Below are positions 1 to 9,288 of a stretch of DNA of 64,000 nucleotides, in pieces. Positions within the stretch are counted from its first letter, which is position 1, and every line of letters starts with the position of its first letter. The notes under the pieces were generated by a model, which searched no databases, had not been told where the DNA came from, and worked only from the letters and a program-made list of their open reading frames with translations. Source of the DNA: Methyloversatilis sp. (GTDB lineage: Bacteria > Pseudomonadota > Gammaproteobacteria > Burkholderiales > Rhodocyclaceae); contig NZ_JAUYNV010000019.1 of the NCBI RefSeq assembly GCF_030698125.1, forward strand, positions 62,001 through 126,000, given 5' to 3'. Position numbers and translations under genes: made by a program.

Positions 1-366
1 GCGACCGCATTCTCGACGGAAGAAGTGGCCGTGGTGGTCAGTGAAATCCGCGATGAAGCGGGTGACGCCGCCGCTGCTGCGGCAGTGGCCAAGCATGGCG
101 ATTCGGGGGGTGCGGCTGCGACCGGGCGCGCTGCCTTCGGCGGTTCGCACATGGTCGGCGCTCCGGCCCTTTTCGACATGGATCTGTCGCAGTTCAAGCT
201 CGATGCACCATCCGCGCAACGGGTGCGTGATTTCGTCAATGCGCAGCAGGCCGGCTACCTCGAAGACCGGTTGTCACGTATCGAGCGTACGCTTGAGCAA
301 ACCATCGCAATGCTCGGAGAACTGGCTGACCGCTCGCTTGATGCATCCTCGAGGGAGGCGGAGTGA
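1..366 (+). CDS. XrtA-associated ATPase, C-terminal end (partial)
   Basis: The reading frame is open from base 1 and ends at a TGA overlapping the next gene, so this is the 3' end of a gene that begins before the window. About 121 residues are visible. They start inside what looks like a folded domain (ATAFSTEEVAVVVSEIRDEA), pass through an Ala/Gly-rich linker, and end in a charged amphipathic helix (EDRLSRIERTLEQTIAML) that may be a coiled coil. No Walker motif remains in the visible part. The assignment to the PEP-CTERM/XrtA-associated ATPase (general-secretion AAA ATPase type) rests on that tail and on its place immediately before wecB, which is the usual order in XrtA loci. The stop overlaps the wecB GTG by 4 bases, implying co-translation. 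Confidence 0.6.
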   Translation, partial: ATAFSTEEVAVVVSEIRDEAGDAAAAAAVAKHGDSGGAAATGRAAFGGSHMVGAPALFDMDLSQFKLDAPSAQRVRDFVNAQQAGYLEDRLSRIERTLEQTIAMLGELADRSLDASSREAE

Positions 367-1511
367 CTGATGCCTCCTCGCTCTCGCCGGTGCTGTGCAT
401 CGTCGGCGCCCGCCCGAACTACATGAAGATGGCGCCCATCCTGCGCGCCTTCGACGAACACGTTCCTGCCATTCCGTGGGTGCTGGTGCACACCGGTCAG
501 CACTACGACCACGCGATGAACGAACGCCTGTTCAGCGGCCTGCGCCTGCCGACACCGCAGCACAATCTCGAAGTGGGCTCGGGCACGCACGCGGTGCAAA
601 CGGCCGAAATCATGAAGCGCTTCGAACCCCTGGTCGACGACATCAGGCCGTCGTGTGTGCTGGTTGTCGGCGACGTGAATTCCACGCTGGCGTGCGCACT
701 GGTCGCGGTGAAGAAGCACATCGCCGTGGTGCATGTCGAAGCCGGCCTGCGCAGCGGCGACCGGGCGATGCCGGAAGAGATCAACCGTATCCTGGTCGAC
801 CGCATTTCCGATCGGCTGTACACGACCGAACGCAGCGCGCTGGCAAATCTGGTGAGCGAAGGCGTCGATGCATCCTGGGTGCATTTCGCCGGCAACGTCA
901 TGATCGACTCGCTGCTGTCGAGTCGCTCGCTGGCGGTGCCCCCGGCGGCGACATTGAGCGAGCACGGCATCGACCCCGCGCTGATCGCCGGCGGCCGATA
1001 CGGCGTCGTCACGCTGCACCGCCCGAGCAATGTCGACGATCCGGAACAGCTCAAGCGCCTCGCCGGCATGCTGTCCCAGGCCGCCGAGCGTCTGCCGCTG
1101 GTGTTCGCCATCCATCCGCGAACCCGCAGCAATCTCGAAAAATTCGGTCTGGGCGCCTTGCTGGACAATCCGAGCATCGCGCTGCTGCCGCCGCTGGGTT
1201 ACCTGGAAATGCTCGGTCTGATGGATGGGGCAACGGTCATGATCACCGACTCCGGTGGTCTGCAGGAAGAGACGACGGCGCTGTCGGTGCCGTGCATCAC
1301 CCTGCGCGAAAACACCGAGCGGCCGATCACGGCGGAGCAGGGCACCAACACCGTGGTGGGGTCGGACGAAACCTTGTTCGTGCGCTGCCTCGACGACACG
1401 CTCGCAACCGGTGGCAAGCGCGGTCGCGTCCCCGAATATTGGGACGGCGCCGCCGCCCCGCGCATCGCCGCCGACCTGTACGCCTGGTTGCAGGCGCGCG
1501 CCGCATCGTGA
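363..1511 (+). CDS. wecB: UDP-N-acetylglucosamine 2-epimerase (non-hydrolysing)
   Basis: Interconverts UDP-GlcNAc and UDP-ManNAc in the cytoplasm, supplying ManNAc units for the exopolysaccharide. The 382-aa length is normal for the family. The N-terminal nucleotide-sugar-binding start is clear (LCIVGARPNYMKMAP), followed by the catalytic-region motif HVEAGLRSGDRAMPEEINR and the C-terminal UDP-binding TDSGGLQEE. The GTG start at 363 overlaps the preceding stop (GTGA) and puts the conserved first strand near the N terminus. It is the second gene of the plus-strand XrtA operon, and the deacetylase GTG follows its stop by 10 bases. No UDP-ManNAc dehydrogenase distinct from the TviB homologue at 52.8 kb is visible, so ManNAc may be used without oxidation. 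Confidence 0.93.
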   Translation: MTDASSLSPVLCIVGARPNYMKMAPILRAFDEHVPAIPWVLVHTGQHYDHAMNERLFSGLRLPTPQHNLEVGSGTHAVQTAEIMKRFEPLVDDIRPSCVLVVGDVNSTLACALVAVKKHIAVVHVEAGLRSGDRAMPEEINRILVDRISDRLYTTERSALANLVSEGVDASWVHFAGNVMIDSLLSSRSLAVPPAATLSEHGIDPALIAGGRYGVVTLHRPSNVDDPEQLKRLAGMLSQAAERLPLVFAIHPRTRSNLEKFGLGALLDNPSIALLPPLGYLEMLGLMDGATVMITDSGGLQEETTALSVPCITLRENTERPITAEQGTNTVVGSDETLFVRCLDDTLATGGKRGRVPEYWDGAAAPRIAADLYAWLQARAAS

Positions 1512-1521
1512 GCCGGACGTC

Positions 1522-2367
1522 GTGACGGCCATCCGCAATGCTTTCACCGTCGACGTGGAAGATTACTTCCAGGTGTCGGCGCTCGCGCCCTACATCGCCC
1601 GCGCGGACTGGGATCGCATCGAATGTCGCGTCGAACGCAACGTGGACCGCATCCTTGCGCTGCTCGACGCGTCCGGCAACCGCGCCACCTTCTTCACGCT
1701 GGGCTGGATTGCGCAGCGCCATCCGGCCATGGTGCAACGCATTGCCCGCGCCGGGCACGAAATTGCCAGCCACGGCAGTGCGCACCTGCGTGCCACCGAC
1801 CAGTCGCCGGCCGACTTCCTCGACGACATTTCGCGTGCCAAGAAGCTGCTTGAAGACATTACCGGCGCGGAAGTGCGCGGTTACCGCGCGCCGAGCTTTT
1901 CCATCGGCCACGCCAATCCGTGGGCGCTCGACTGCGTGGCCGAAGCCGGCTACCGCTACAGCTCCAGCATCTATCCGGTCAAGCACGATCACTACGGCAT
2001 GCCGGATGCGCCGCGCTTTCCGTTCGCCTCGCGCGACGGCCTGATGGAAGTGCCGGTCACCACCGTGCGTGTCGGCAGCCGCAATCTGCCCGCCGGCGGC
2101 GGCGGCTATTTCAGGTTGCTGCCGTATGCGGCGTCGCGCTGGCTGCTGCAGCAGGTGAACCGGCGCGACGGCCGGCCGGCCATGTTCTATTGCCACCCGT
2201 GGGAGATCGACGCCGCGCAGCCGCGCATTGCCGGCGTGGATGCGAAGTCGCGCTTTCGTCACTACATCAACCTCGACCGCACCGAAGGCCGGCTGACGCG
2301 CCTGATGCGCGATTTCCGCTGGGGCCGGATGGACGAGGTGTTTCCGGAGATAGCCCGTGCGACCTGA
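1522..2367 (+). CDS. XrtA system polysaccharide deacetylase (DUF3473 type)
   Basis: A 281-aa NodB-fold deacetylase, probably removing N-acetyl groups from the exopolysaccharide or its lipid-linked intermediate. The start shows the metal-site Asp region FTVDVEDYFQVSAL, typical of the PEP-CTERM deacetylase family (TIGR03006). The metal-binding histidines follow in HEIASHGSAHLR, then GYRAPSFSI. The C-terminal DUF3473 portion has FYCHPWEID. The ORF track extends upstream to 1255 across wecB; I chose the GTG at 1522 because it follows the wecB stop by 10 bases and gives the family-typical N terminus. There is no signal peptide, so it acts in the cytoplasm or at the inner membrane face. It sits between wecB and the FemAB gene, as in other XrtA loci. 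Confidence 0.92.
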   Translation: MTAIRNAFTVDVEDYFQVSALAPYIARADWDRIECRVERNVDRILALLDASGNRATFFTLGWIAQRHPAMVQRIARAGHEIASHGSAHLRATDQSPADFLDDISRAKKLLEDITGAEVRGYRAPSFSIGHANPWALDCVAEAGYRYSSSIYPVKHDHYGMPDAPRFPFASRDGLMEVPVTTVRVGSRNLPAGGGGYFRLLPYAASRWLLQQVNRRDGRPAMFYCHPWEIDAAQPRIAGVDAKSRFRHYINLDRTEGRLTRLMRDFRWGRMDEVFPEIARAT

Positions 2368-2377
2368 GGCGGAATTC

Positions 2378-3418
2378 ATGACTGCTGCCAGCGTGAGTGT
2401 GCGCGCCGCGACCGATGCGGACCGCGCAAACTGGAACGCCTTTGTCGAAGCGAGCCCGGCGGCAAGCTTCTTCCACCTGTTCGAGTGGCGCGACATCATG
2501 CGCGACGTGTTCGGCCACCGCACGCATTACCTGCTGGCCGAACAGGCCGGACGCATCTGCGGCGTTCTGCCGCTGGCCCAGGTCAAGAGCCGGCTGTTCG
2601 GACACTCCCTGGTGTCCCTGCCTTTCGGCGTCTATGGCGGCGTGGCAGCGGATTTTGAATCCGCGGCGCTGGCGCTCGAAACCGAAGCGCAACGCATCGC
2701 GCAGTCGCTCGGCGTCGACCACCTCGAATTCCGCAACGTCACCGCGCGTCACGCCGACTGGCCGACCGAAGACCTTTACGTGACCTTCCGGAAGGAATTG
2801 TCGCCCGACGTCGAAGCGAACATGAACGCCATTCCGCGCAAGCAGCGTGCCATGGTGCGCAAGGGCATCAAGAACGGTCTGGTCGCGAAATTCGACGCCG
2901 ACAATGCCCGCTTCTTCGAGCTGTATTCCGACAACGTGCATCGTCATGGCACGCCCGCGATGTCGCGTCGCTACTTCGACACGCTGCGCGCCACCTTCGG
3001 CGAGCGCTGTTCGGTCATGACGGTCGAAGGCCCCGACGGCGCCTTGCTCAGCAGCGTCATGAGTTTCTACTTCCGCGACGAAATCCTGCCCTACTACGCG
3101 GGTGACGCCGAAGCGGCACGCGATCTGGCGGCGAATGATTTCAAGTACTGGGAACTGATGCGCCACGCCTGCGAGCGCGGCATCCGGGTGTTCGACTACG
3201 GCCGCAGCAAGCAGGGCACCGGTTCCTATTCGTTCAAGAAGAACTGGGGTTTCGAGCCGACACCGCTGCACTACGAATACTGCCTGTACAAGCGCGACAG
3301 CCTGCCGCGCAACAACCCGTCCAACCCCAAGTACAAGCTGATGATCGAAGTCTGGCGCCGCATGCCGCGCAGTTTTGCCAACACGCTCGGGCCGCTGATC
3401 GTCCGCAACCTGGGCTGA
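2378..3418 (+). CDS. FemAB-like XrtA/PEP-CTERM system-associated protein
   Basis: A 346-aa member of the FemAB-related GNAT-fold family found in exosortase loci (TIGR03019). The family resembles peptidyl/aminoacyl transferases, but the substrate in EPS synthesis is unproven. Visible landmarks are the basic motif PRKQRAMVRKGIKNGL in the middle and the C-terminal signature DYGRSKQGTGSYSFKKNWGF, the conserved FemAB acyl-acceptor region. A GTG at 2357 gives a 353-aa version overlapping the deacetylase, but the ATG at 2378 has a GAGG-type ribosome site about 8 bases upstream and begins next to the expected domain start. No membrane segments or signal peptide are seen. The next gene starts 5 bases after the stop. 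Confidence 0.9.
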   Translation: MTAASVSVRAATDADRANWNAFVEASPAASFFHLFEWRDIMRDVFGHRTHYLLAEQAGRICGVLPLAQVKSRLFGHSLVSLPFGVYGGVAADFESAALALETEAQRIAQSLGVDHLEFRNVTARHADWPTEDLYVTFRKELSPDVEANMNAIPRKQRAMVRKGIKNGLVAKFDADNARFFELYSDNVHRHGTPAMSRRYFDTLRATFGERCSVMTVEGPDGALLSSVMSFYFRDEILPYYAGDAEAARDLAANDFKYWELMRHACERGIRVFDYGRSKQGTGSYSFKKNWGFEPTPLHYEYCLYKRDSLPRNNPSNPKYKLMIEVWRRMPRSFANTLGPLIVRNLG

Positions 3419-3423
3419 CCCGG

Positions 3424-4698
3424 TTGGAACCGCTGCTTTTCCTCGCGCACAGGTTGCCGTATCCGCCCAACAAGGGCGACAAGATCCGCTCGCATCACCT
3501 GCTGAAGCATCTGGCCCGGCGCTACGAAATCCATGCGGGAGCGTTCGTCGACGACGCGGCGGACCTTCCGCACGTACCGACGCTGGCCGCGACATGCGCG
3601 CAGCTGCACACCGAGCGCATTCATCCGCGCAGCCGGAAGTTCGCCTCCCTGCGCGCGCTGGCGACCGGCGAATCGCTGAGCGTTGCCTACTATCGATCGG
3701 CGGCCATGCAGCGCTGGGTCGACGACACGATTGCACGACACGACATCCGCAAGGTGGTCGTGTTCTGTTCGACCATGGCGCAATACCTCGATCGTCATCC
3801 GCACGTGCGGCGCATCGTCGATCTGGTCGATGTCGACTCGGAAAAGTGGTCCGAGTACGCCGCGCGTCATCGCTGGCCGATGTCCTGGCTTTACCGCCGG
3901 GAGGCGCGCACCCTTTTGCAGCATGAAATGCGCGTGGTCGATGCGTCGGACATGAGTCTGCTGGTGACACCGGCCGAGGTCGCGTTGTTCGAGTCGCTTT
4001 CGCCTGCACTCAAAGGACGCGTGACGCCCCTGCCGAATGGGGTCGACGTGGATTTCTTCCATCCGTGCCAGGCAGGCGCGAATCCTTATCCGGCGTCGGA
4101 GCAGGCGATCGTGTTCACCGGCGCAATGGACTACTGGCCCAACATCGACGCCGCGAGCTGGTTCGCCACCGACGTGATGCCGCACATCCGGGCCGCCCGG
4201 CCGGCGGCGCGTTTCTACATCGTTGGCATGAATCCGTCGGTCGAGGTACGCGATCTGGAGCGACTGGGTTACGTCACCGTGACCGGGCGGGTGGACGACG
4301 TGCGGCCGTGGGTCGCCCATGCGACGTGCGCCGTGGCGCCGCTGCGCGTGGCACGCGGCATCCAGAACAAGGTGCTCGAAGCCATGGCCATGGCCCGGCC
4401 GGTCGTCGTGTCGATGACCTGCGCCGGCAGCCTTGATGCCGAAGCCGGGCGCGATTTCGCCGTCGCGTCGGATGCCCGCTCGTTCGCCGACGCAGTGCTT
4501 TCTCTTTTTGATCCGGTGCATGCCGGCGCCATCGGCGCGCACGCCCGTGCGCGCATCGAACAGGTCTATCGCTGGGACAGCGCACTGGCTGCGCTGGATA
4601 CTTGCCTCGATGCGCCCGCGCGCGACGCAGGTCTGCAGTCATTCATCAAGGAAAGTCATGTCAATGCTGAACCCGGCATCCTTCACTCCCGTGGCTGA
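3424..4698 (+). CDS. GT4-type glycosyltransferase, XrtA system (TIGR03087-like)
   Basis: A 424-aa GT-B glycosyltransferase of the PEP-CTERM/XrtA set. The N terminus EPLLFLAHRLPYPPNKGDKI is characteristic of that group. The C-terminal Rossmann half has IVFTGAMDYWPNIDA and the donor-site region RGIQNKVLEAMAMARPVV, where the Glu of the E-x7-E-like motif lies. The start is TTG at 3424; no better codon lies close to the conserved start. The end overlaps the exosortase gene by about 41 bases. It acts at the cytoplasmic membrane face, adding a sugar to the lipid-linked repeat. Acceptor and donor cannot be read from sequence. Confidence 0.9.
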   Translation: MEPLLFLAHRLPYPPNKGDKIRSHHLLKHLARRYEIHAGAFVDDAADLPHVPTLAATCAQLHTERIHPRSRKFASLRALATGESLSVAYYRSAAMQRWVDDTIARHDIRKVVVFCSTMAQYLDRHPHVRRIVDLVDVDSEKWSEYAARHRWPMSWLYRREARTLLQHEMRVVDASDMSLLVTPAEVALFESLSPALKGRVTPLPNGVDVDFFHPCQAGANPYPASEQAIVFTGAMDYWPNIDAASWFATDVMPHIRAARPAARFYIVGMNPSVEVRDLERLGYVTVTGRVDDVRPWVAHATCAVAPLRVARGIQNKVLEAMAMARPVVVSMTCAGSLDAEAGRDFAVASDARSFADAVLSLFDPVHAGAIGAHARARIEQVYRWDSALAALDTCLDAPARDAGLQSFIKESHVNAEPGILHSRG

Positions 4699-6202
4699 AA
4701 TGCGCCCGGTCAACGGTGCGTGGCGCAGCGCGGGCCCGCTGTTTGTGCTGCTGCTTGCGGTTATGCTGGTCCTGTACTGGGACACGGCCCGTTCCATGGC
4801 CGAAATCTGGCTGCGATCCGAAACCTTCGCGCACGGCCTTCTGGTGGTGCCCATCTTTACCTGGCTGGTGTGGCGCAAACGGGTGGCGCTGTCGAACGTG
4901 TCGCCGCAGCCGTGCCTCTGGGGTCTGGCCGCACTCGCGCTCAGTCTCGCAGGCTGGCTGGCAGCGGAGGTCGCCGGCGTGCAGGTGGTGCGCCAGCTTG
5001 CTTTCGTTGCGTCCATTCCGGCTCTGATCATCGCCGTGCTGGGCTGGCGCATTGCGTGGGTAATTGCCTATCCGCTGGCCTTCCTGTTCCTCGGCGTGCC
5101 GATGGGCGAGAACCTGATGCTGCCGCTGATGAATTTCACCGCCGACTTCACCGTGGGTGCGCTGCAGCTGCTGAACTTCCCGGTCTACCGCGAAGGCACC
5201 TTCTTCGAACTGCCGTCGGGCAGCTGGTCTGTGGTCGAGGCGTGCAGCGGCTTGCGCTACCTCATTTCGTCGGTCACCGTCGGAGCGCTGTTCGCCTATG
5301 TGAGTTATCGCTCGATCTGGCGGCGCGCAGCCTTCATCGTTGCGTCCTTTGTCGTTCCGGTGATCGCCAACGGTTTCCGGGCGCTGATGATCGTGCTGCT
5401 CGCCCACTACTCCGACATGAAGATCGCCACCGGTGTCGATCACATCATCTACGGCTGGGTGTTCTTCGGCGTAATCATGCTGCTGTTGTTCTGGGTCGGA
5501 TCCTTCTGGCAGGAACGCGAGGCAGAGGATGTTCCGCCAGAAGCCGGTTCGGCCGCGTGGCGACCGGTGTCGACGCTCCGGACAGCGGCAGTCGGCATCG
5601 CCGCTGCAGCACTGTTGGCGGGTCCGCTGCTCTATGTGGCTCAACTCGCGCAGCGTCCGCTGCCGCCGCTGCCCGGATTGGCTCTGCCGGTCGAGCCGGG
5701 TGCGGGCTGGACGCTGGATGAGGGGGCGGCGCTGACCGACTGGCGTCCGACGTTCCAGAATCCCGACCGTGAAACCACGCTGCAGTACCGCCGCAACGAC
5801 GAAGTGATCGTCGTGCATCTGGCTTGGTACGGGCGTCAGCGTCAGGACGCCGAACTGATCAACTCCGGCAACTACATGATCGAGCAGGAGCATGACGTGT
5901 GGTCGAACGTCGGCGAGCGCATCGTTTCGAGTTCGCCGCATGCGCTGCGTGAGACGGAACTGCGCTCGTCACGCCTGCGCTTGCTCATCCACGACTGGTA
6001 CGTGGTGGGCGACACGCCGACTGCGAACGGCGTCATCGCAAAGCTGCTGTTCGCACGCAACCTGTTGCTGACCCGTGATGATGCAGGCTACGGGGTCGTG
6101 CTGTACACGCCGCAATCGGAAGACCGGGCAAAGTCCCGGGCGCTGCTGCGCGAATTCGCGGCCTTGCTCGAACCGACGATCGACGAGGCCGTGTCGCCGT
6201 GA
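4658..6202 (+). CDS. xrtA: Exosortase A fused to EpsI domain
   Basis: A 514-aa multi-pass inner-membrane cysteine protease/transpeptidase that cleaves C-terminal PEP-CTERM sorting signals on exported proteins. The proposed catalytic triad is visible: Cys196 in VVEACSGLRY, Arg241 in ANGFRALMIVLLAHYSDM, and His262 in GVDHIIYGWVFFG. About eight hydrophobic segments occupy residues 25-290. After a further membrane segment near residue 310, the C terminus is an EpsI (DUF3485) domain with ALTDWRPTFQNPD and a soluble beta-rich region. I chose ATG 4658 because AAGGAAAG lies just upstream; the start overlaps the previous gene by 41 bases. Its substrates are not in the window. The next gene begins in a TGATG overlap. 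Confidence 0.95.
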   Translation: MSMLNPASFTPVAEMRPVNGAWRSAGPLFVLLLAVMLVLYWDTARSMAEIWLRSETFAHGLLVVPIFTWLVWRKRVALSNVSPQPCLWGLAALALSLAGWLAAEVAGVQVVRQLAFVASIPALIIAVLGWRIAWVIAYPLAFLFLGVPMGENLMLPLMNFTADFTVGALQLLNFPVYREGTFFELPSGSWSVVEACSGLRYLISSVTVGALFAYVSYRSIWRRAAFIVASFVVPVIANGFRALMIVLLAHYSDMKIATGVDHIIYGWVFFGVIMLLLFWVGSFWQEREAEDVPPEAGSAAWRPVSTLRTAAVGIAAAALLAGPLLYVAQLAQRPLPPLPGLALPVEPGAGWTLDEGAALTDWRPTFQNPDRETTLQYRRNDEVIVVHLAWYGRQRQDAELINSGNYMIEQEHDVWSNVGERIVSSSPHALRETELRSSRLRLLIHDWYVVGDTPTANGVIAKLLFARNLLLTRDDAGYGVVLYTPQSEDRAKSRALLREFAALLEPTIDEAVSP

Positions 6203-7347
6203 TGCGCATCGCCCATGTCGTTCATCATTTCGGCACGGGTGGCCTCGAGAACGGCATGGTCAACCTGTTCAACAATTTCCCCGAGGGCGACTTCGAGCAC
6301 CATGTGGTGTGCCTGCAGGGGCATTCCCATTTTGCGGAGCGCATCCATCCGGGTCGCGTGATCTTTCACGATGTGAAGAAAAAGCCGGGCAAGGATCCGG
6401 CACATTACTTCCGCCTGTGGCGCACGCTGCGCGCGCTTCGCCCCGATATCCTGCACACCCGCAACCTGTCTGCGATCGAAGGTGTGCTTGTGGGCTGGCT
6501 GGCCGGGGTGCCGATACGCGTGCATGGCGAGCATGGCCGCGACGTGTTCGACCTCGATGGCAGCAATGCCCGCTACAACCGCCTGCGCCGCATCGCCCGC
6601 CCCTTCGTCCACCGCTATCTGACCGTCAGTCGCGATCTTCAGAACTGGCTGGTTGACGCCATCGGGGTCGATGCATCACGCGTGACGCAGATCTACAACG
6701 GCGTCGACAAGCAGCGCTTCTGCCCACCCACCGACAGGTCGCGCAACCTGTTGCCGGACAGCTTCCGGCAGGACTGCTTCGTGATCGGCAGCGTGGGGCG
6801 CATGGTCGGCGTGAAGGATTATCCGACGCTGGTGTCTGCCTTCATCAGCGCCTGTGCGCAGCCGGGCGGCGATGCGCTGCGGCTGGTGATCATCGGGGAT
6901 GGCGTGGCCCGAGAGCCCTGCCAGCGGATGGTCGACGACGCCGGACTGGCTGCACAGGTGTGGTTTCCCGGCGAACGCAGCGATATTCCTGCACTGATGA
7001 CGTGCTTCGATCTGTTCGTGCTGCCCTCGCTGGGCGAAGGCATCTCGAACACGATTCTCGAGGCCATGGCGTGTGGTCTGCCCATCGTGTCGACCCGGGT
7101 CGGCGGCACGCCGGAACTGGTTGACGAGACCGTCAACGGACGTCTGTTTGCCCCCGGCGACAGTGCCACCCTTTCTTCGATCATTGTGGATTACGCAGCC
7201 AGACCCTCGCTGCTCGCCGCTCACGGCAGTGCATCACGGCAGCGAATCGAGTCGTCCTTTAGCATTGAAGCGATGGTTGCGGCTTACCGTAATACCTATC
7301 TCACGCTGTCGGGCAGGCAAAGTTGCCCTGACGCATCCACCCTCTGA
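6202..7347 (+). CDS. GT4-type glycosyltransferase, XrtA system (TIGR03088-like)
   Basis: A 381-aa GT-B enzyme of the second XrtA-associated glycosyltransferase group. It begins MRIAHVVHHFGTGGLENGMV, where the GTGG loop is the expected glycine-rich acceptor-side motif. GSVGRMVGVKDYPTLV opens the second Rossmann domain. The donor-binding signature LPSLGEGISNTILEAMACGL contains the E-x7-E glutamates. ATG 6202 overlaps the exosortase TGA as TGATG; a GTG one codon earlier is less likely. It is predicted to add one sugar of the repeat unit at the cytoplasmic membrane face. A 14-base gap separates it from the amidotransferase. Confidence 0.92.
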   Translation: MRIAHVVHHFGTGGLENGMVNLFNNFPEGDFEHHVVCLQGHSHFAERIHPGRVIFHDVKKKPGKDPAHYFRLWRTLRALRPDILHTRNLSAIEGVLVGWLAGVPIRVHGEHGRDVFDLDGSNARYNRLRRIARPFVHRYLTVSRDLQNWLVDAIGVDASRVTQIYNGVDKQRFCPPTDRSRNLLPDSFRQDCFVIGSVGRMVGVKDYPTLVSAFISACAQPGGDALRLVIIGDGVAREPCQRMVDDAGLAAQVWFPGERSDIPALMTCFDLFVLPSLGEGISNTILEAMACGLPIVSTRVGGTPELVDETVNGRLFAPGDSATLSSIIVDYAARPSLLAAHGSASRQRIESSFSIEAMVAAYRNTYLTLSGRQSCPDASTL

Positions 7348-7361
7348 TCGGACCTTCCTGC

Positions 7362-9275
7362 ATGTGCGGTTTCGTTGGCATTTTCGACACGCGCAACCGT
7401 CGCGACATCGTGCGTGACGTACTGCACCGGATGAACGAGTCGCAGCATCACCGCGGCCCGGACGAAGGCGACCTGCATATCGAGCCCGGTGTCGGCCTCG
7501 GGCATCGCCGCCTGTCCATCATCGACGTCGCCAGCGGCCAGCAGCCGCTGGCCAACGAAGACGGATCGGTCATCGTCGTGTTCAACGGCGAGATCTACAA
7601 CTTCCAGTCGCTGATACCCGAACTGACGGCACTGGGACATACCTTCCGCACGCGCAGCGATACCGAAGTGATCGTGCATGCGTGGGAACAGTGGGGCGAA
7701 GACTGCGTGCAGCGCTTTCGCGGCATGTTCGCGTTTGCGCTGTTCGACCGCAACACCGGTACGCTTTTCCTGGCGCGCGACCGGCTCGGCGTCAAGCCGC
7801 TCTTCTATGCCTTGCTGCCGGACGGCCAGCTCATCTTCGGATCGGAGCTGAAGGCCCTGACCGCGCATGGCGGTCTGTCGCTCGCGCTCGATCCGCATGC
7901 GGTCGAGGAATACTTCGCACTCGGCTATGTCGCCGATCCGCGCACCATCTACCGCCAGGCGTTCAAGCTGGAACCAGCACACAGTCTGTGCATCCGGCGC
8001 GGTGAAGTGGCGCCGGCGCCGCGTCGCTACTGGGACGTGGATTTCGGCTCGGTCATTGCGATCGACGCGGTGGAAGCGGAGGAAGAACTGATCCGCCGCC
8101 TGCGCGAGTCGGTCGGCCTGCGCATGATTTCCGAAGTGCCGCTCGGCGCGTTCCTGTCGGGGGGTGTCGATTCGAGTGCCGTGGTCGCGATGATGGCCCA
8201 GGCGTCGGACACGCCCGTCAATACCTGTGCCATCGCCTTCGACGATCCGGCGTTCGACGAATCGCGCTTCGCCCAGCAGGTGGCTGACCGCTACCACACC
8301 AATCATCGCGTCGAAATGGTCGCATCCGACGACTTCGATCTCATCGATACGCTTGCCTGGCTCTATGACGAGCCATACGCAGACAGTTCGGCGCTGCCGA
8401 CCTATCGCGTTTGCCAGCTTGCACGCAAGCATGTGACGGTCGCATTGTCAGGCGATGGCGGTGACGAAAGCTTCGGTGGCTATCGCCGCTATCGGCTGCA
8501 CATGATGGAAGAACAGCTGCGCTCGCGCCTGCCGCTGGGTGTGCGCCGCCCACTGTTCGGCACGCTCGGCCAGCTTTATCCGAAGGCCGACTGGGCGCCG
8601 CGCGTGTTCCGCGCCAAAAGCACCTTCGAATCGCTGGCCCGCACGTCCGTCGAAGCCTATTTCCACTCTGTTTCCATCCTGCGCGATCCGATGCGCAGGC
8701 AACTGTTCAGTGCGCGCATGAAGTCGGAACTCGGCGGCTACAACGCCGTGGAGGTGTTCCACCGCCACGCGGCGCGCCACCGGTCGGACGAGCCGCTGTC
8801 GCTGGTGCAGTACCTCGACCTGAATACGTATCTGGTGGGCGACATCAACACCAAGGTCGACCGCGCGAGCATGGCGCATTCGCTCGAAGTGCGCGAACCG
8901 CTGATGGATCACCCGCTGGTGGAATGGCTGGCCACGCTGCCTGCATCGCTGAAGATCCGCGGACAGGAAGGCAAGTACCTGCTGAAGAAGTCGCTGGAAC
9001 CGCATCTGCCGCATGACATCATGTATCGCCCGAAGATGGGCTTTTCGGTGCCGCTCGCGCGCTGGTTCCGCGGTCCGCTGAAGCAGCGGGTGCGCGACGC
9101 GGTGCTCGGCAGCCGGCTGGCCGATACCGGCTGGTTCAATCGCCCGTATCTGGAACATCTGGTGGACGCGCATCAATCCGGACGCAGCGACTACAGCGCG
9201 TCGCTGTGGACCCTGCTGATGTTCGACGCCTTCCTGCGCAATCAGGAGCGTCAGACCCTGCGCGACGCCGCCTGA
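7362..9275 (+). CDS. XrtA/PEP-CTERM system amidotransferase (asparagine synthetase-like, complete)
   Basis: A 637-aa class II glutamine amidotransferase fused to an ATP-pyrophosphatase domain, matching the exosortase-associated TIGR03108 group. After Met removal the nucleophile Cys2 is exposed (MCGFVGIF). Other glutaminase landmarks are intact: HHRGPDEGD, GLGHRRLSIID and FNGEIYN. The synthetase half carries the PP-loop LSGGVDSSAV and the GDGGDESFGGYRRYR segment. It probably transfers glutamine-derived nitrogen to a carboxylate (a uronic-acid sugar would fit TviB/TviC), rather than making free asparagine; that substrate is inferred. This is the only one of three paralogues in the window with a complete glutaminase site. 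Confidence 0.93.
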   Translation: MCGFVGIFDTRNRRDIVRDVLHRMNESQHHRGPDEGDLHIEPGVGLGHRRLSIIDVASGQQPLANEDGSVIVVFNGEIYNFQSLIPELTALGHTFRTRSDTEVIVHAWEQWGEDCVQRFRGMFAFALFDRNTGTLFLARDRLGVKPLFYALLPDGQLIFGSELKALTAHGGLSLALDPHAVEEYFALGYVADPRTIYRQAFKLEPAHSLCIRRGEVAPAPRRYWDVDFGSVIAIDAVEAEEELIRRLRESVGLRMISEVPLGAFLSGGVDSSAVVAMMAQASDTPVNTCAIAFDDPAFDESRFAQQVADRYHTNHRVEMVASDDFDLIDTLAWLYDEPYADSSALPTYRVCQLARKHVTVALSGDGGDESFGGYRRYRLHMMEEQLRSRLPLGVRRPLFGTLGQLYPKADWAPRVFRAKSTFESLARTSVEAYFHSVSILRDPMRRQLFSARMKSELGGYNAVEVFHRHAARHRSDEPLSLVQYLDLNTYLVGDINTKVDRASMAHSLEVREPLMDHPLVEWLATLPASLKIRGQEGKYLLKKSLEPHLPHDIMYRPKMGFSVPLARWFRGPLKQRVRDAVLGSRLADTGWFNRPYLEHLVDAHQSGRSDYSASLWTLLMFDAFLRNQERQTLRDAA

Positions 9276-9288
9276 GGAGTCCACCGCG

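Noticed and set aside
255-1547. 430-aa minus-strand ORF opposite wecB
   Set aside because: It is the antisense shadow of wecB in GC-rich DNA; its product is rich in Arg, His and Gln with no motif.
2267-4009. 580-aa minus-strand ORF opposite the FemAB and GT genes
   Set aside because: Antisense shadow; low-complexity composition, and the plus-strand genes are fully supported by motifs.
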